Source: Streptomyces sp. NBS 14/10 (GTDB lineage: Bacteria; Actinomycetota; Actinomycetes; Streptomycetales; Streptomycetaceae). From it: a stretch of 64,000 nt of DNA. The stretch lies in contig NZ_NCSM01000014.1 in assembly GCF_002224125.1 (NCBI RefSeq), positions 605,091 to 669,090 on the forward strand. Reading direction: 5' to 3'. The notes beneath the pieces are model-generated. The model made no database searches. It was not told the DNA's origin and saw only the letters and a program-made list of their open reading frames with translations. Below are positions 26,434 through 35,266 of the stretch, in pieces. Positions within the stretch are counted from its first letter, which is position 1. Every line of letters starts with the position of its first letter. A program made the position numbers and the translations under genes.

Positions 26434-27107
26434 CCGCCGCCGAGCAGCGCCCCGCCGCGCCCACCGCCCCCACCAACGGCGCCTCCGCCGCTCATGGGAC
26501 CTCTGCCGCCAATGGGACCTCCGCCGTCTCCGCCAACGGTGCCTCGCCGCCGGGCCGGGGGAGCGGCGGGGACGTCGGGGAGCGGCCCGGCGGCGGGCCC
26601 CGGCCGCGCCGCTGGCTCAAGGTGGTGGTGGTCTTTCTGCTGATCACGATCCCCGCGGGCTATATGGTCATCTCCGCCCTCCAGAGCCGCAACAGCGGCG
26701 AGGACAAGCAGGAGAACGCCTCGGCGACCGGCCTCACCGCGGGCTGGCCGAGCAAGGTCCAGCGGCGCATCTACGACGTATGGATCCCGGGCTACTCCAA
26801 GGATGTGGCGTTCTACGAGACCAACTCCTGGGAGACCAGCTCGCTGTACGTGCAGTTCGTCACCTCCGTCCAGGGCCTGGACCGGTTCCTGGTCCGGCTC
26901 GGCACCGACCGCGCGGAGCTGGAGAACGGCAGGGTCACCATCGACGCCGACGACGCGAAGAAGGTCGGCTGGCGGATCGGCGGCGACGAGGACTGGTCCG
27001 GGATGGTGGTCAAGCAGAAGGAACCCCAGCCGGAGTTGGACATCACGGTCGATTTCGAGAACCGCAGCCACCCCAAGGTGTACGTCGTCTCCTCCGTCAC
27101 ACCCTGA
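26430..27107 (+). CDS. Membrane-anchored protein of unknown function, coupled to the ROK kinase
   Basis: 225 residues. The N-terminal 60 residues are low-complexity (Ala/Thr/Gly/Ser with repeated NGTSA). One membrane helix is at about 62-84 (WLKVVVVFLLITIPAGYMVISAL), and the extracellular domain of about 140 residues contains KVQRRIYDVWIPGYSKDVAFYETNSWETSSLYVQF. I do not recognise a family. Its GTG lies in the stop of the ROK gene, so it is made together with the kinase. Confidence 0.85.
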   Translation: MTAAEQRPAAPTAPTNGASAAHGTSAANGTSAVSANGASPPGRGSGGDVGERPGGGPRPRRWLKVVVVFLLITIPAGYMVISALQSRNSGEDKQENASATGLTAGWPSKVQRRIYDVWIPGYSKDVAFYETNSWETSSLYVQFVTSVQGLDRFLVRLGTDRAELENGRVTIDADDAKKVGWRIGGDEDWSGMVVKQKEPQPELDITVDFENRSHPKVYVVSSVTP

Positions 27108-27139
27108 TCTCCGTCAGGGCCGTCGGATACCGTGACCCG

Positions 27140-28546
27140 GTGAGCGAGACGCAGACTCTTCAATACCGGTTCGACGGCCCCGAGGACGGGCCCGTCCTCA
27201 TCCTGGGCCCGTCGCTGGGCACCACCTGGCACATGTGGGACCGCCAGATACCCGAGCTGTCCCGCCACTGGCGCGTGCTGCGGTTCGACCTGCCCGGCCA
27301 CGGCGGCGCCGCCGCGCACCCCGCCCATTCGATACCCGACCTCGCCGAGCGCCTGCTGGGCACGCTCGACATGCTGGGCATCGACCGCTTCGGCTACGCG
27401 GGTTGCTCGATCGGCGCGGCCATCGGCGCGGAGCTGGCGCTGCGACATCCGCTCAGATTGGGCTCCCTCGCACTCGTCTCCGCCGCACCGCGCTTCGGCA
27501 CCGCCGACTCCTACCGCCAGCGCGGCGTGGTGGTCCGTACCAACGGCCTCGACCCGATCGCCCGCGCCACCCCCGACCGCTGGTTCACCCCCATGTTCGC
27601 CGCCGGTCAGCCCGCCATCGTCGACTGGTCCGTCCAGATGGTCCGTACCACCGACCCCGGCTGCTACATCGCCGCCTGCGAGGCCCTGGCCGCCTTCGAC
27701 ATCCGCGCCGAGCTCGGCCGTATCGGCGCCCCGACCCTGGTCGTGGTGGGCGCCGACGACGAGGTGACCCCGCCGGCCGACGCCCGGGTGATGGTCGCCG
27801 GCATCCCCGACGCCCGGCTCGCGCTGGTCCCCGGCGCCTCCCACCTGGCGCCCGTCGAACAGCCCACCGCCGTCACCGACCTCCTGGTGCGCCACTTCTC
27901 CGCCTCCTGGCAGTCCGCGGACCAGCCGACCGGTATGACCGCGATCCCCACCCCCGCGGCCCGGTCGATGCTCGCCACCGCGCCGCCCACCGGCGTGCCC
28001 GTCAACGGCTTCCCGGTCAATGGCTTCCCGGCCAATGGCGTCCCCGTGAACGGAGTCCCCGTGAACGGAGCCGCGAACGGAGCCGTCAACGGTGTACACA
28101 TCACCGGCGCCCCCGTCGCCGAGATCAGCTACGTCGAGCCCGGCTCCGCCCTCGTCGACACCCGTTCGGACGCGTACGAGAAGGGGATCAGGGTCCGCCG
28201 GGAAGTGCTCGGCGACGCCCATGTGGACCGCGCCCAGTCCAACGCCGACGAGTTCACCGGCGACTTCCAGGACTTCATCACCCGCTACGCCTGGGGCGAG
28301 GTGTGGAACCGGCCCGGTCTGGACCGGCGCACCCGCAGCGTGATCACCCTCACCGCGCTCGCCGCCCGCGGCCACCTCGACGAGCTCGCCTTCCACACCC
28401 GCGCCGCGCTGCGCAACGGGCTGACCCCCGCCGAGATCAAGGAAGTGCTGCTGCACACCGCCGTCTACTGCGGGGTGCCCACCGCGAACTCGGCCTTCGC
28501 CGTGGCGCAGCGCGTCATCCGCGAGGAGACGACGCCCGAGGGGTGA
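27140..28546 (+). CDS. pcaDC: Fused 3-oxoadipate enol-lactonase / 4-carboxymuconolactone decarboxylase
   Basis: 468 residues. The N-terminal alpha/beta hydrolase (about 1-260) has nucleophile motif GCSIG, an Asp in the GADDEVTPP strand and His in GASHLAPVE. A linker of about 70 residues contains six NG-centred repeats (PVNG, PANG and similar). The C-terminal carboxymuconolactone decarboxylase domain (about 345-460) has HLDELAFHTRAALRNG and HTAVYCGVPTANSAF. These are two consecutive steps of the protocatechuate branch of the beta-ketoadipate pathway. No other pca gene is nearby, so the partners must be elsewhere. GTG 27140 starts the protein; the long upstream open frame overlaps the previous gene in another phase and is not real. 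Confidence 0.92.
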   Translation: MSETQTLQYRFDGPEDGPVLILGPSLGTTWHMWDRQIPELSRHWRVLRFDLPGHGGAAAHPAHSIPDLAERLLGTLDMLGIDRFGYAGCSIGAAIGAELALRHPLRLGSLALVSAAPRFGTADSYRQRGVVVRTNGLDPIARATPDRWFTPMFAAGQPAIVDWSVQMVRTTDPGCYIAACEALAAFDIRAELGRIGAPTLVVVGADDEVTPPADARVMVAGIPDARLALVPGASHLAPVEQPTAVTDLLVRHFSASWQSADQPTGMTAIPTPAARSMLATAPPTGVPVNGFPVNGFPANGVPVNGVPVNGAANGAVNGVHITGAPVAEISYVEPGSALVDTRSDAYEKGIRVRREVLGDAHVDRAQSNADEFTGDFQDFITRYAWGEVWNRPGLDRRTRSVITLTALAARGHLDELAFHTRAALRNGLTPAEIKEVLLHTAVYCGVPTANSAFAVAQRVIREETTPEG

Positions 28547-28620
28547 CGCTTTCCGGGGGAACGTCCCGTGAGCGCCCCGTGAGCGGCCCGGGAGCGCCCG
28601 GCGCGCCCGCCGGGAGGACA

Positions 28621-29271
28621 ATGATCCCCATGAAGCTCACCAAGAAGGGCCACGCCTGCGTGGCGCTGGAGAAGGACGGTCAGTCGCTCGTCATCGACCC
28701 CGGCGCGTTCAGCGAGGAGGACGCCGCGGTGGGCGCGGACGCGATCCTGGTCACCCACGAGCACATCGATCACTTCGACGAGCGGCGGCTGCGGGCCGCG
28801 CTCGACGCCAACCCCGCCGCGCGGATCTGGACGCTCGCCGCCGTCGCCGAGCGGATCGCGGACGCCTTCCCTGGCCGGGTGCACACCGTCGGCGAGGGCG
28901 ACACCTTCACCGCCGCGGGATTCGATATCGAGGTCCACGGGCAGCTGCACGCCGTCATCCACCCGGACATCCCGCGGATCACCAATGTGGGCTACCTGGT
29001 GGACGGCACCGTCTTCCACCCCGGCGACGCGCTCACCGTGCCCGAGCGGCCGGTCGAGACCCTGATGCTGCCGGTCCACGCGCCGTGGAACAAGCTCGCC
29101 GAGATCGTCGACTACGTCCGCGAGGTCGCGCCGAGCCGCGCGATCGACATCCACGACGCCCTGCTGTCCGACGTCGCGCCGCTGGTCTACGGCCGTATGC
29201 TCGGCCCCGAGGGCCCCGGAATCGGCGCCGATCACCTGCGCCTGGTGCCGGGGGAGAGCGTCACGGCCTGA
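28621..29271 (+). CDS. MBL-fold metallo-hydrolase, UlaG-like
   Basis: 216 residues. The metal-binding motif HEHIDHFD is near residue 45, Asp of HPGDALTVP near 140, and a His near the C-terminus in IDIHDALLS. The fold resembles small UlaG-like hydrolases; the substrate is not predictable. A GGGAGG box precedes two possible starts, ATG 28621 and ATG 28630; family members usually begin MKLTK, the second. It is monocistronic. Confidence 0.88.
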   Translation: MIPMKLTKKGHACVALEKDGQSLVIDPGAFSEEDAAVGADAILVTHEHIDHFDERRLRAALDANPAARIWTLAAVAERIADAFPGRVHTVGEGDTFTAAGFDIEVHGQLHAVIHPDIPRITNVGYLVDGTVFHPGDALTVPERPVETLMLPVHAPWNKLAEIVDYVREVAPSRAIDIHDALLSDVAPLVYGRMLGPEGPGIGADHLRLVPGESVTA

Positions 29272-29322
29272 GGGAATCCCGCGCGGTGAGCGTTGTCGGA
29301 CCCGCGAGGTAGGTTGTCCCCT

Positions 29323-30102
29323 ATGCGCATCGCGACCTGGAACGTCAATTCGATCACCGCGCGGCTGCCCCGCCTGCTCGCCTGGCTGGAGAGCAGCGGC
29401 ACGGACGTGCTGTGCATACAGGAGATCAAGAGCGCCGAGAGCGCCTTCCCGTACGAGCCGCTGCGCGATCTCGGCTATGAGGCCGCGGTCAACGCCACCG
29501 GCAGGTGGAACGGGGTGGGGGTGATCTCCCGCGTCGGCCTGGCGGACGTGACCCCCGGCCTGCCCGGCGGCCCGGCCTACGAGGGCGAGCAGGAGCCCCG
29601 CGCCATCGCCGCGACCTGCGGCGGCGTCCGCGTCCAGTCGGTGTACGTGCCCAACGGCCGGGAGATCGGGCATCCGCACTACGACTACAAGCTGAGCTGG
29701 TTCGAGGCGCTGCGGACCTCCGCCGCGGCCGACGCGGCGGCCGGCGGCCCCTTCGCCGTCCTCGGCGACTTCAATGTGGCGCCGACCGACGAGGACGTAT
29801 GGGACCGCGCCGTCTTCGAGGGCTCGACGCATGTCACCACCAAGGAGCGCGAGGCGCTGGCCGCCCTGCGCGAGGTGGGCCTGTCCGATGTGATGCCGCG
29901 CCCCCTGAAGTACGACCACCCCTTCACCTACTGGGACTACCGGGAGCTGGGCTTCCCGAAGAACAAGGGCATGCGGATCGACCTGGTGTACGGCAACGAG
30001 GCATTCGCCAAGTCCGTGAGCGATGCGTATGTGGACCGCGAGGAGCGCAAGGGCAAGGGCGCCTCGGACCACGCGCCGGTCGTCGTGGACCTCGACATCT
30101 GA
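29323..30102 (+). CDS. xth: Exodeoxyribonuclease III (AP endonuclease)
   Basis: 259 residues, the full length of ExoIII. Endonuclease/exonuclease/phosphatase fold: MRIATWNVNSI at the N-terminus, IQEIK with the metal-binding Glu near 34, the GDFNVAPTDEDVWD block near 150, and C-terminal SDHAPVVVDLD with the catalytic Asp-His. It repairs abasic sites. ATG 29323 begins exactly at the conserved N-terminus; an upstream in-frame start would add 10 residues. It is convergent with the SGNH gene, 20 bp apart. Confidence 0.95.
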   Translation: MRIATWNVNSITARLPRLLAWLESSGTDVLCIQEIKSAESAFPYEPLRDLGYEAAVNATGRWNGVGVISRVGLADVTPGLPGGPAYEGEQEPRAIAATCGGVRVQSVYVPNGREIGHPHYDYKLSWFEALRTSAAADAAAGGPFAVLGDFNVAPTDEDVWDRAVFEGSTHVTTKEREALAALREVGLSDVMPRPLKYDHPFTYWDYRELGFPKNKGMRIDLVYGNEAFAKSVSDAYVDREERKGKGASDHAPVVVDLDI

Positions 30103-30122
30103 CGCGTGGTCCGGCGGGCGCC

Positions 30123-31934
30123 TCAGCCGGTCAGCTGCCGCAGATCGATCGAGTCGGCCATCGCCCGCAGCCCCGCATCGCCGGGGTGCAGATGGTCGCC
30201 GCTGTCGTACGCGGGCGCGATCCGCTGCGGCCGCTCCGGATCGCGCACCACCGCGTCGAAGTCCAGCACCCCGTCGAACTCCCCGCCGCTGTCCCGGATG
30301 AAGGCGTTGACGGCGGTGCGCCGGACGTCCACGTCCGCGGTGCACAGCGACTCGCCCTCGCAGGGCGCGATCGTCGCCATCACCACCCGCAGCCCGCGCT
30401 CATGCGCGCGCTGGGCGATGGTGCGCAGCCCGGCGGTCAGCTGCTCGGCCGAGGCGCCCCAGCGCAGATCGTTGATGCCCTGGAAGACCACGACCGTACG
30501 GACGTCCGTCTGGGCGAACACATCGCGCTCCAGCCGGTGCAGGGCGCTCACCCCGCCGGTGTCCGTGCTCACCCCCTCGCCCGGGTAGCGGTCGGTCACC
30601 ACGCGGTTGGCGGAGATGCCCTGGTTGAGCACCCCGTACGCGGGGACGTCGGACTGGCCGAGCAGCCGCCGGGCCAGCACGTCCGGCCAGCGCCGGTTGG
30701 CGTCGGTGGTCGACTTGGTGCCGTCGGTGATCGAGTCGCCGAGGGTCACCACCGACCCCGGCCCGCCCCCGACGTCCACACCGGTCAGAATCGGCCAGGT
30801 GGTCAGGGTGCCGGTGTACGCCTCGCCGCCCGCGTCGGCCGTATGGTCACCGCTGCCCGGCGGGCTCAGATACGAGCGCTGGGTGGCCTGGCTGTGCACC
30901 GGCACGGCCTGGACCGCCTCCGGCAGATGGATGCTCACCAGCAGATTGGCGTCCGGCGGCACGTCGAAGCCCACCGGGTCGCTGAACTCCTGCGCCCCCG
31001 CCGCGATCTCGATGCCCTCCCGGCCGCCGAAGGTGAGCGGGACGGGGTCGCCGTCCGCCGCCGCGCCCTGCGCCTGCAGGGAGACGCTAGCGTGGCCGAT
31101 CCGCACCGGGGCCGCCGCGAAGGTGTTGGCCAGCCGGATCCGGGCCGTCGGGCCGCCCGCGCTGGTGTGCACCACGAGCCGCAGCGTCTGGTCGGTCCAC
31201 GGGCCGACCGCCGTATAGCCGCTGGTGCTCGCCGACCAGCTGCCCGTCCAGCCCTCGGCGGCCCGGCGCACCGAGGCGGCGAACACATGCAGATCGGCCG
31301 CGCCCGGGTCGCGGGGCAGCACCACCGAGGAGATCTCCCGGCCGCGCTCCACCGGCACCGTCACCGCGTACAGCCGCGCGGTCTCCACCCGCTGTCCGGC
31401 ACCGCTGTTGACATGGGGGAGGGCGACGGCCCGGGTGCCCGTCGGGCCCGAGCGCCAGTCCGGGGCGGTGAGCGTGTACGTACTGCTCGACCCGTCCCGG
31501 TAGCGGACGAGGCCGGTGCCGCTCGCCTCGCCGCCGGTCCCCGCGACCAGGAACGACAGCCCGTCGCCGCGCCCGCGCAGCCGTACCGTCTGCCCGTCGG
31601 CCCGTACATTGTCGGCGCGCGCGTCGTTGGCCGCGCGCGGCCACGTGAGCCGGGCCGAGTCGATGGTGAGCGTGCGGCCCGGGGCCCAGCCGGCGGCCCG
31701 CAGATCCTGCGCGGACAGCGAGTTGCCCGTCCCGTCGAAGTCCGCGCCGCCGGGGTCGGCGTCGTCGCTGACCGCCGTGTTGTCGAAAAGCCGCTCCAAC
31801 GGGAGCGGCTTTCGGGGTTCTTGGCCGGGCGACCCCGGCGTGGCGGCGCCGGCCGGCGCCGCCGTCCAGGCGAAGGAGAGGGCGACACCTCCCGTCACGA
31901 ACGCGGTCGCTGTCCACCGTCTGCCGACGAGCAT
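30123..31934 (-). CDS. Secreted SGNH/GDSL hydrolase
   Basis: 603 residues. A signal peptide (about 1-32, ending AGA-A) precedes an N-terminal beta-rich region of about 350 residues. An SGNH domain follows from about 385: block I VTLGDSITDG, block III GINDL and block V SGDHLHPGDAG with catalytic Asp and His. It is an extracellular esterase or lipase; this two-part layout is common among Streptomyces secreted esterases. ATG 31934 follows GAGAGGGGAC; the in-frame ATG at 31958 would place extra residues before the signal peptide. Confidence 0.92.
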   Translation of the reverse strand: MLVGRRWTATAFVTGGVALSFAWTAAPAGAATPGSPGQEPRKPLPLERLFDNTAVSDDADPGGADFDGTGNSLSAQDLRAAGWAPGRTLTIDSARLTWPRAANDARADNVRADGQTVRLRGRGDGLSFLVAGTGGEASGTGLVRYRDGSSSTYTLTAPDWRSGPTGTRAVALPHVNSGAGQRVETARLYAVTVPVERGREISSVVLPRDPGAADLHVFAASVRRAAEGWTGSWSASTSGYTAVGPWTDQTLRLVVHTSAGGPTARIRLANTFAAAPVRIGHASVSLQAQGAAADGDPVPLTFGGREGIEIAAGAQEFSDPVGFDVPPDANLLVSIHLPEAVQAVPVHSQATQRSYLSPPGSGDHTADAGGEAYTGTLTTWPILTGVDVGGGPGSVVTLGDSITDGTKSTTDANRRWPDVLARRLLGQSDVPAYGVLNQGISANRVVTDRYPGEGVSTDTGGVSALHRLERDVFAQTDVRTVVVFQGINDLRWGASAEQLTAGLRTIAQRAHERGLRVVMATIAPCEGESLCTADVDVRRTAVNAFIRDSGGEFDGVLDFDAVVRDPERPQRIAPAYDSGDHLHPGDAGLRAMADSIDLRQLTG

Positions 31935-32089
31935 GCGTGTGTCCCCTCTCGCAACCAACCCAACCGGCGATCCGACAGGTGCGGGTCGAACGTAGAGAGG
32001 CGGGTGGGTGTCGTCAAGACAATGATCAGATCACGGCACGTCCGCGCGCCCTGTGGTGTGGTGGGCGTGGGGGTGCCACGCTGAGTGGT

Positions 32090-32530
32090 ATGAACATCCC
32101 GTTCTTGGGCAACTGGCGCAAGCGACACGACCAGGCGCACGGCACGGCTGTCATGACCGCCCGGGAGGCGGATCCCCAGGGCGTGGCCCAGCTGTTGTCG
32201 GAGTGTGAGCTGCTGCGCGCCCGGGCGGCGTCCGCGGGGGTCGGACTCGACGACTCTGCGGCCTCCCTGGAGGCGCTGGACCAGCTGCTGCCGCGCTGGC
32301 GCGACGACCCCGACGAGCTGCGGTGGCTCGGCAACGACGCCGGCCTGTATCTGGGCACGGTGATCATCCGTACCGTGCCCGGTGCGCTGTGGCAGGTGTG
32401 GCCCAACGGGCGGCCCATCGTCCGGCTCTCCTCCGGGCGGGAGATCGATGTGGTGGGGGCGGGCTATGAGTGGGCGGCCGACGGCGCGCCCGAGCTTTCG
32501 CAGGTGTACGCGGAGGTCGCCGAGAACTGA
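32090..32530 (+). CDS. DUF6278-like protein
   Basis: 146 residues, soluble, starting MNIPFLGNWRKRHDQ. The central part (SSGREIDVVGAGYEWAADGAPEL) and overall length match a small actinobacterial family I recall as DUF6278. No function is known. The start at 32090 is chosen because homologues begin near it; an open frame upstream has no ribosome site. Confidence 0.75.
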   Translation: MNIPFLGNWRKRHDQAHGTAVMTAREADPQGVAQLLSECELLRARAASAGVGLDDSAASLEALDQLLPRWRDDPDELRWLGNDAGLYLGTVIIRTVPGALWQVWPNGRPIVRLSSGREIDVVGAGYEWAADGAPELSQVYAEVAEN

Positions 32531-32656
32531 GCCGCGTTCCCCCGACCGGCCCCTTATGGGGGTTAAATACCCATTGATGCGTGTCTTCGGCGAGGCGTCC
32601 CCTATGTGCGGATAGTTTGCGCTGAGCCCGACACAGCTGAAAGTGGGTGTGGCGGT

Positions 32657-33403
32657 ATGGCCGTCGGCGAATCGTTGATCGAGCTGCGCGAGGTCAACAA
32701 GTACTTCGGCGCGCTGCACGTCCTGCGGGACATCGACCTCGTAGTCGGCCGTGGTGAGGTGCTGGTCGTCATCGGCCCCTCCGGCTCCGGCAAGTCGACC
32801 CTGTGCCGGACGATCAACCGCCTCGAGGCCATCGACTCCGGCGCCATCACCGTCGACGGCGTCCCTCTGCCCGAGGAGGGCAAGGAACTGGCCCGGCTGC
32901 GCGCCGACGTCGGGATGGTCTTCCAGTCCTTCAACCTCTTCGCGCACAAGACCGTGCTGGCCAATGTGATGCTCGCCCAGCTCAAGGTGCGCGGCCGGAC
33001 CAAGGAGGAGGCCGAGCGGCGCGCCCGTGAGCTGCTGGACCGGGTGGGGCTCGCGGACCAGGCGGCCAAGTACCCGGGCCAGCTGTCGGGCGGTCAGCAG
33101 CAGCGGGTGGCCATCGCCCGCGCGCTGGCCATGGACCCGAAGGTGATGCTCTTCGACGAGCCGACCTCCGCCCTCGACCCGGAGATGATCAACGAGGTGC
33201 TGGAGGTGATGCGCCAGCTGGCCCGGGACGGTATGACGATGGTCGTGGTCACCCATGAGATGGGGTTCGCGCGCTACGCCGCCAACCGCGTGGTGTTCAT
33301 GGACAGCGGCAAGATCGTCGAGGACCGCCCGCCGGACGAGTTCTTCGCGTCGCCGAGCACCGAGCGCGCCAAGGACTTCCTCTCCAAGATCCTCAAGCAC
33401 TAG
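32657..33403 (+). CDS. gluA: Glutamate-type amino-acid ABC transporter ATP-binding protein
   Basis: 248 residues. Walker [11 protein letters not shown]-loop MVFQSFNLF, signature LSGGQQQRV, Walker [16 protein letters not shown] and H-loop THEMGF, all typical of polar amino-acid ATPases. First gene of a gluABCD-order cluster. Its TAG stop ends at the first base of the MITE-like element, which now separates it from gluB. Confidence 0.93.
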   Translation: MAVGESLIELREVNKYFGALHVLRDIDLVVGRGEVLVVIGPSGSGKSTLCRTINRLEAIDSGAITVDGVPLPEEGKELARLRADVGMVFQSFNLFAHKTVLANVMLAQLKVRGRTKEEAERRARELLDRVGLADQAAKYPGQLSGGQQQRVAIARALAMDPKVMLFDEPTSALDPEMINEVLEVMRQLARDGMTMVVVTHEMGFARYAANRVVFMDSGKIVEDRPPDEFFASPSTERAKDFLSKILKH

Positions 33404-33603
33404 GGCCTGGGTGGGGTTGTGATCTGGATTAGGGAGCGGGGCGTGGTGCGTGCGATCGCAAGGCGCCGGAAGGCCCTCGGATGGGGTATCCCCTGCTCGA
33501 GCGAAGCCGAGAGCTTGGGGAAGGAGCTACTAGGGCGTTTCGGCAACACCACGAGCGTGCGTGCCACGCCTCGCGAGCCCAGATCACAGCCCCACCCAGG
33601 CCC
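33403..33603. mobile_element. MITE-like element with 25-bp terminal inverted repeats
   Basis: Left end 33403-33427 starts GGGCCTGGGTGGGG. Right end 33579-33603 is its reverse complement with one mismatch in 25. A subterminal imperfect inverted repeat (GGCGTGGTGCGTGCG against GGCGTGGCACGCACG) and a central hairpin around CTGCTCGAGCGAAGCCGAGAG are also present. There is no ORF; the length is 201 bp. No clear target duplication is visible. It lies between gluA and gluB, with its right end 19 bp before the gluB ATG. Confidence 0.75.
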
Positions 33604-33622
33604 TGAGCCCCGGGTGGCCCCT

Positions 33623-34573
33623 ATGACGCGTACCCACATGACGCGCATCCGCCGCGCGCTCGCGGCCCTGGGCCTGGCCCTCGCCCTGGTGGTGCTCGCC
33701 GCGGCGGCGGGCTGTGGCAAGGAGGGCAGCCCGCCGGTCAAGGGGCCCAAGCCCGGGGCGCTGCCCGCCTACAGGGTGGCCACCGGCTTTCGGCTGCCGT
33801 CCTCTCCCACCTGGCGGAAGGCCAAACGCCGCGGTTACCTCGTCGTCGGCGCCAAGGAGGACCAGCCGTACCTGGGTGAGAAGGACCCGGCCACCGGCCG
33901 CTACTCCGGTTTCGATATCGAGATCGCCAAGATGATGGCGGCCTCGCTCGGCTTCGACCCGAAGACGATCAGGTTCAAGACCATCGCCTCTGCGAACCGC
34001 GAGACCGCCCTCCAGAACGGTCAGATCGACTACTACGTCGGCACGTACACCATCAATCCGCTGCGCAAACGGCTGGTCGGCTTCGCCGGCCCCTACTTCA
34101 TCGCCGGTCAGTCGCTGCTGGTCCGCACCGACGAGCACGACATCCACGGCCCGAAGGACCTGGCCGGCCGGACCGTGTGCTCGGTGGCCGGCTCCACCCC
34201 GCTGATGCGCATCCAGACCGACTACCCCAAGGCCCACGCCGTCGCGTACGACACGTACTCGGTCTGCGTCGACAACCTCATCAGCCTCCAGGTGGACGCG
34301 GTCACCACCGACAACACCATCCTGCTGGGCTACGCCGCCAAGGCCCCCAATGAGCTGAAGGTGGTCGGCAAGCCGTTCTCCAAGGAGCCGTACGGCATCG
34401 GTGTGCCGAAGAAGGACAACGCGCTGCGCTTTGCACTCAACGACGCGATCGAGGCCAACGAGCGCAACGGCAACTGGCTGAAGGCGTACAACGCGACCCT
34501 CGGCCTGTCCGGTGTGCCCGCCCCCAAGCCACCGCCCGTCGACCGCTACCCGCCGCCGCCCCCGCCGCACTGA
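33623..34573 (+). CDS. gluB: Glutamate-type ABC transporter substrate-binding lipoprotein
   Basis: 316 residues. A lipoprotein signal ends at AAAAGC (about residue 31). An SBP_bac_3 domain (about 70-300) has GRYSGFDIEIAKMMA, QIDYYVGTYTINPLRK and the DAVTTDNTILLGYA hinge region. The C-terminus ends in a proline run. Starts at ATG 33623 or ATG 33638; neither has a strong ribosome site, only GGGTGG 5 nt before 33623. That may be a consequence of the adjacent insertion. Confidence 0.92.
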   Translation: MTRTHMTRIRRALAALGLALALVVLAAAAGCGKEGSPPVKGPKPGALPAYRVATGFRLPSSPTWRKAKRRGYLVVGAKEDQPYLGEKDPATGRYSGFDIEIAKMMAASLGFDPKTIRFKTIASANRETALQNGQIDYYVGTYTINPLRKRLVGFAGPYFIAGQSLLVRTDEHDIHGPKDLAGRTVCSVAGSTPLMRIQTDYPKAHAVAYDTYSVCVDNLISLQVDAVTTDNTILLGYAAKAPNELKVVGKPFSKEPYGIGVPKKDNALRFALNDAIEANERNGNWLKAYNATLGLSGVPAPKPPPVDRYPPPPPPH

Positions 34574-34621
34574 GAAACCCGCTCCGCCCGTCTCCGACGA
34601 TCGACCCCAGGACCCGCCCCC

Positions 34622-35266
34622 ATGGACGTGCTCACGCATAACTTCTCCCTCTACGGCGAGGGCTTTCTCGGCACCGTCGAGCTGACCGTCTACGCCTCGC
34701 TGCTCGCGCTCGCGCTCGGCGTCCTGATGGCCGGTTTCCGCGTGGCGCCCGTCGCCCCGCTGCGGGTCTTCGGCACCGCATGGGTGACGGTGCTCCGCAA
34801 TACCCCGCTGACCCTGCTCTTCTTCGCGGTGATGCTCGGCCTGCCCCGCTTCGGGCTGGTCCTGCCGTTCTTCACCTTCGCGGTGCTCGCGCTCGGCTGC
34901 TACACCTCGGCGTTCATCTGTGAGGCGGTGCGCTCCGGTATCAACACCGTGCCGGTCGGGCAGGGCGAGGCGGCCCGCAGCCTGGGCATGAACTTCCCGC
35001 AGACGCTCGGCTCGGTGGTGCTGCCGCAGGCGTTCCGTACCGTCATCCCGCCCATCGGCTCGACCCTGATCGCGCTCGCCAAGAACTCGGCCATCGCCGG
35101 TTCGTTCAGCGTCACCGAACTGCTCGGCACCTACAAACCGCTCAATGAGCGCGGCTACAGCATCATCTGGACCTTCGTCTGGATCGCCCTCGGCTATCTG
35201 ATCATCACGCTCGCCATCAGCGCGCTGTTCCATGTGCTCGAGCGCCGCTGGGGAGTGCCCCGATGA
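34622..35266 (+). CDS. gluC: Glutamate-type ABC transporter permease
   Basis: 214 residues with about five membrane helices. HisM-type permease with LRNTPLTLLFF and the EAA loop GEAARSLGMNFPQTLGSVVLPQAFR near 120. It overlaps gluD by ATGA. Confidence 0.93.
   Translation: MDVLTHNFSLYGEGFLGTVELTVYASLLALALGVLMAGFRVAPVAPLRVFGTAWVTVLRNTPLTLLFFAVMLGLPRFGLVLPFFTFAVLALGCYTSAFICEAVRSGINTVPVGQGEAARSLGMNFPQTLGSVVLPQAFRTVIPPIGSTLIALAKNSAIAGSFSVTELLGTYKPLNERGYSIIWTFVWIALGYLIITLAISALFHVLERRWGVPR

Noticed and set aside
26378..27139. Extended N-terminus for the PcaDC gene
   Set aside because: It would overlap the membrane-protein gene in another phase and is Arg/Gly-rich noise; GTG 27140 starts the conserved domain.
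27975..28105. Short repeats as a non-coding array
   Set aside because: They are the in-frame NG-rich linker of PcaDC.
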